From assembly GCF_034190915.1 (NCBI RefSeq), contig NW_026947484.1, positions 84,019,982 through 84,083,981 of the forward strand: a DNA stretch of 64,000 nt, read 5' to 3'. The stretch comes from Cavia porcellus. Its lineage: Eukaryota > Chordata > Mammalia > Rodentia > Caviidae. Position numbers and translations under genes: made by a program. The first letter of the stretch is position 1, and every line of letters starts with the position of its first letter. The notes below the pieces were generated by a model. The model was not told the origin of the DNA and did not search any database. It worked only from the letters and a program-made list of their open reading frames with translations. Shown here in pieces: positions 61,780 through 64,000 of the stretch.

Positions 61780-61968
61780 CTGATCGTAACTGCTTAATAC
61801 GACCATTGTTGTTGCTTGTGTCGACGGGTAAGAAATCTTTAAACCAAGTGATTTCTGGATCCGGATTGCCACTGGCTGCACACAGCATGGTGGCAGTGCG
61901 CGTGCGCTCCACCACCTTCAACTGTGGGCCCATGTCAATGGTAGGGAAGCCCCTGGGAATTTGATCCT
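61780..61968 (-). CDS. PTPRD: PTPRD exon: N-terminal part of Ig2
   Basis: 189 nt, 62 full codons, phase 1 at both ends, from [19 protein letters not shown] to [11 protein letters not shown]. It carries the first Ig2 cysteine ([10 protein letters not shown]) and the core Trp (ITWFKDFLP). The one-base overhang G joins the meA3, meA6 or Ig2-C exon in frame (RSESI, RSGG or RSGAL). Acceptor TGTCTTGCAG followed by AG GAT, a tandem AG. Donor GTAGGG. It is the most 5' exon in the window. Confidence 0.96.
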
Positions 61969-64000
61969 CTGCAAGACAAAAGGTAATATAAACATGTTAA
62001 CAAGTTAAAAGCTTAAAATTCAATATTTCTATACATCTCTACCTTTTTCAGCACTTGTTGAGGCCCTAACTTGTTGAGCACTACAGCACCATCAGACGAG
62101 GGTACAGTCACAATGTCTGTTTCTGCCTAGCAGACTAAGATGCCAAAAGCCTACATGCTAGCGCAGAGCTCAGGCTGGGGCAAGAGACTACAATAAGGAG
62201 ATGAAACAAGTTTCATAACAGTGCAAAAACAAACTACAGGATTTGGGCTGCAGCAGATTCATGAGCAGCCAGGGGAAGCTCTGAAGGCAAAGGGCCTTTA
62301 GGAAGGTGTTAGGCAGTCAAGCTGGCCAGGTTTCAAAGAAGGAAGACAGAGTTTTAGAAAGACAGGGATATCCCCAGTCTCAGCATTGATGTAGGAAGGT
62401 TTTACTGAAAGAAAATAGTAGGCACTGGCGGAGCTAGCACAGGAATTTGATGGAAGTTGAGTGGGAACATAAACACAGGTTAGTGAGTAGGAAGCCAAGA
62501 TGAGCTATCTATATTCCATGTTGAAACATTTCTCTAAAAACTGGTAAGCAAAACTATATACACTTAGCCATCTGAATCCACTGGTACTACATATACCGGT
62601 TGAAAACAGTTGCCTGATTGGAAATATTTGGGAAAATAAATGCATCTACACCAAACATGTACACACTTCTTATTGTTATTAAGCCTTAAACAACAAGGTA
62701 TAACACCTCTTCAGAGCATTTACGTTATATTATATATTACAAGTAACTTAGAGCTGAATTAAAATCTACAAGAAGGTATGGAAGGTTATATGCAATTACT
62801 AAAGCATCTTAGATGAGTGACTTCAGTAGATTATTGGGTATGTGAGAGCCAGAACCAATCCTTCACAGATACTGAGAATGACTGCATTTTTTATCCAAGT
62901 ATAAGGTTCAACTTGAATGAATTCCTTTGACAGGAGTTTCAACTGATCAGAAAATTATCTGTGAGTTATTCAATTTTTTTATTAGCACATGTGTTATAGA
63001 CAGCTGAGTTAACTAAAAATATTATAGGCAGTCAGACACAGCTGGGCCCTGGAAGGAGCCAGTGCAGAAGACTGGATACCTTGCAGCTATGAGGGAAGAC
63101 AAACACCTCCACTGTGGGCCAAATCTCAAGACAAAAGACAAATATAACAATTAGAGACTGATATTCTAAATAGGTATCAATCACCTTGTGGAAGCCAAAG
63201 TAGCCACTAAACCAATCCCCTCTAGGAAAAGCCTCTTTTCTATATTCATGTCCACTTGTTATGTGACTTGCTTCCCCACTGGATCCAGATTTAATCAATT
63301 TTACCCGAGCAATTATACTCCTAATCTTATTGATTGATCATAGCTCTGCCCCACTTCATGCCCAGTTGCCTTGGGAGTTCCCAATCCACCTTGGACCTTT
63401 TCCACCTTGTGATTTTGCTCTACAAAAGTCCCAAGAAAAGGCAAGATTCTAGGCAACGCACTTAGGACCATTTCTGTCTCTCTCTCATTGGAAGCTTTGT
63501 TTCTTTCAATCAATATATTCTGCTTTTAACCTCCATTGTTCCTAAAATTCTTTCTTCATTTTAGAGAACACAAATTCATTCCAAACATATAGTAGTCTGG
63601 GAGTTTCTTTCCTCTATATCCCGTTTTCCATACATATGACCACACCCATCATGAGACATTTGTACATACATATATCTTCGTTCTCCCCATTTCCTGCCTT
63701 CCCTTCAACCTTTCTTCTTCTACCGATTTACAAATGCTCTGTTTCCATTTCTTCCCTTTAACTCTCTCTGTTTAAACACTTTTTTCATTCCTTCTCTTCC
63801 CCTTCTCTTCTTCCTTGTTCTAGAGAGTTTTTTACCAAAGGAAAAAATTAAATCCCTGTTAATGACTCAAAAGAATACATTCCTTAGGGCAAGAAAATAC
63901 TTTGCTCCCATCTGAAAGGCCTGTATCATTTTCAGAAATTAAAAAGTTCCTAAATTTCAACTCTCCAACTCAACTAAAGTCAACTTCTTCTCACCCACAA
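61969..64000 (-). other. Partial intron upstream of Ig2
   Basis: No exon, TE or microsatellite is confidently recognised. The stretch 63550-63850 is pyrimidine-rich on the + strand. The Ig1 exons must lie beyond 64000. Confidence 0.75.

Larger units (their letters stand above)
1..64000 (-). other. PTPRD: PTPRD gene body, internal part (minus strand)
   Basis: The window lies wholly inside one minus-strand transcription unit. Nineteen exons between 139 and 61968 join in frame into Ig2, Ig3, FN1-FN8, a cleavage region and a transmembrane helix, the layout of a LAR-type (type IIa) receptor tyrosine phosphatase. Peptides such as [18 protein letters not shown] and [18 protein letters not shown] match remembered human PTPRD rather than PTPRS or PTPRF. 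The protein is a presynaptic adhesion receptor that organises synapses through its Ig and FN domains. The reading frame is open throughout. The 5' part (signal peptide, Ig1) and the 3' part (both phosphatase domains) are outside the window. Confidence 0.97.

Noticed and set aside
1..64000. CRISPR arrays, operons, prokaryotic promoters, phage or plasmid features
   Set aside because: Spliced vertebrate gene with rodent SINEs throughout; none of these structures is present.

Overview
This window is vertebrate nuclear DNA, almost certainly from a rodent. It lies entirely inside one large gene, the type IIa receptor protein tyrosine phosphatase delta (PTPRD), read on the minus strand. Nineteen exons with good splice signals spell in order Ig2, Ig3, eight fibronectin type III (FN) repeats, the membrane-proximal cleavage region and the transmembrane helix. 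The exons join in frame (3,523 coding nt, about 1,174 codons) with no stop or frameshift. PTPRD is preferred over PTPRS and PTPRF because the peptides match the remembered human PTPRD protein almost residue for residue. The signal peptide, Ig1 and promoter lie beyond 64000. The two cytoplasmic phosphatase domains lie below position 1.

Layout along the transcript, from high to low coordinates: 61780-61968 first part of Ig2; 60532-60540 (9 nt) and 59811-59828 (18 nt) the two meA microexons; 58096-58206 end of Ig2; 56565-56576 (12 nt) microexon meB; 54342-54611 Ig3; 50924-51505 FN1+FN2; 41663-41796 and 38469-38613 FN3; 34871-35176 FN4; 33859-34052, 31671-31697 (27 nt, meC) and 27253-27370 FN5; 21311-21898 FN6+FN7; 20778-20875 and 19748-20007 FN8; 10547-10637 and 5156-5365 membrane-proximal region with a furin-type RRRR motif; 139-299 transmembrane segment.

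The most interesting content is the set of four microexons, too short for ORF finders. All are length multiples of three, so each can be included or skipped without breaking the frame. In this receptor family the meA and meB peptides select the postsynaptic partner (IL1RAPL1, IL1RAP, Slitrk, SALM), so the region 54-62 kb is a splice-coded synaptic recognition switch. The FN4-FN7 block is also removable in frame.

The rest is intron. It holds tRNA-derived ID-type SINEs (three with exact target-site duplications), B1-like SINEs, old MIR and L2 pieces, MaLR-type LTR remnants and microsatellites. ID plus B1 monomers point to a rodent; the ID sequence does not look like the usual mouse or rat form, and a castorimorph is a guess. 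I see no second protein-coding gene, no CpG island, no RNA gene and no prokaryotic feature.
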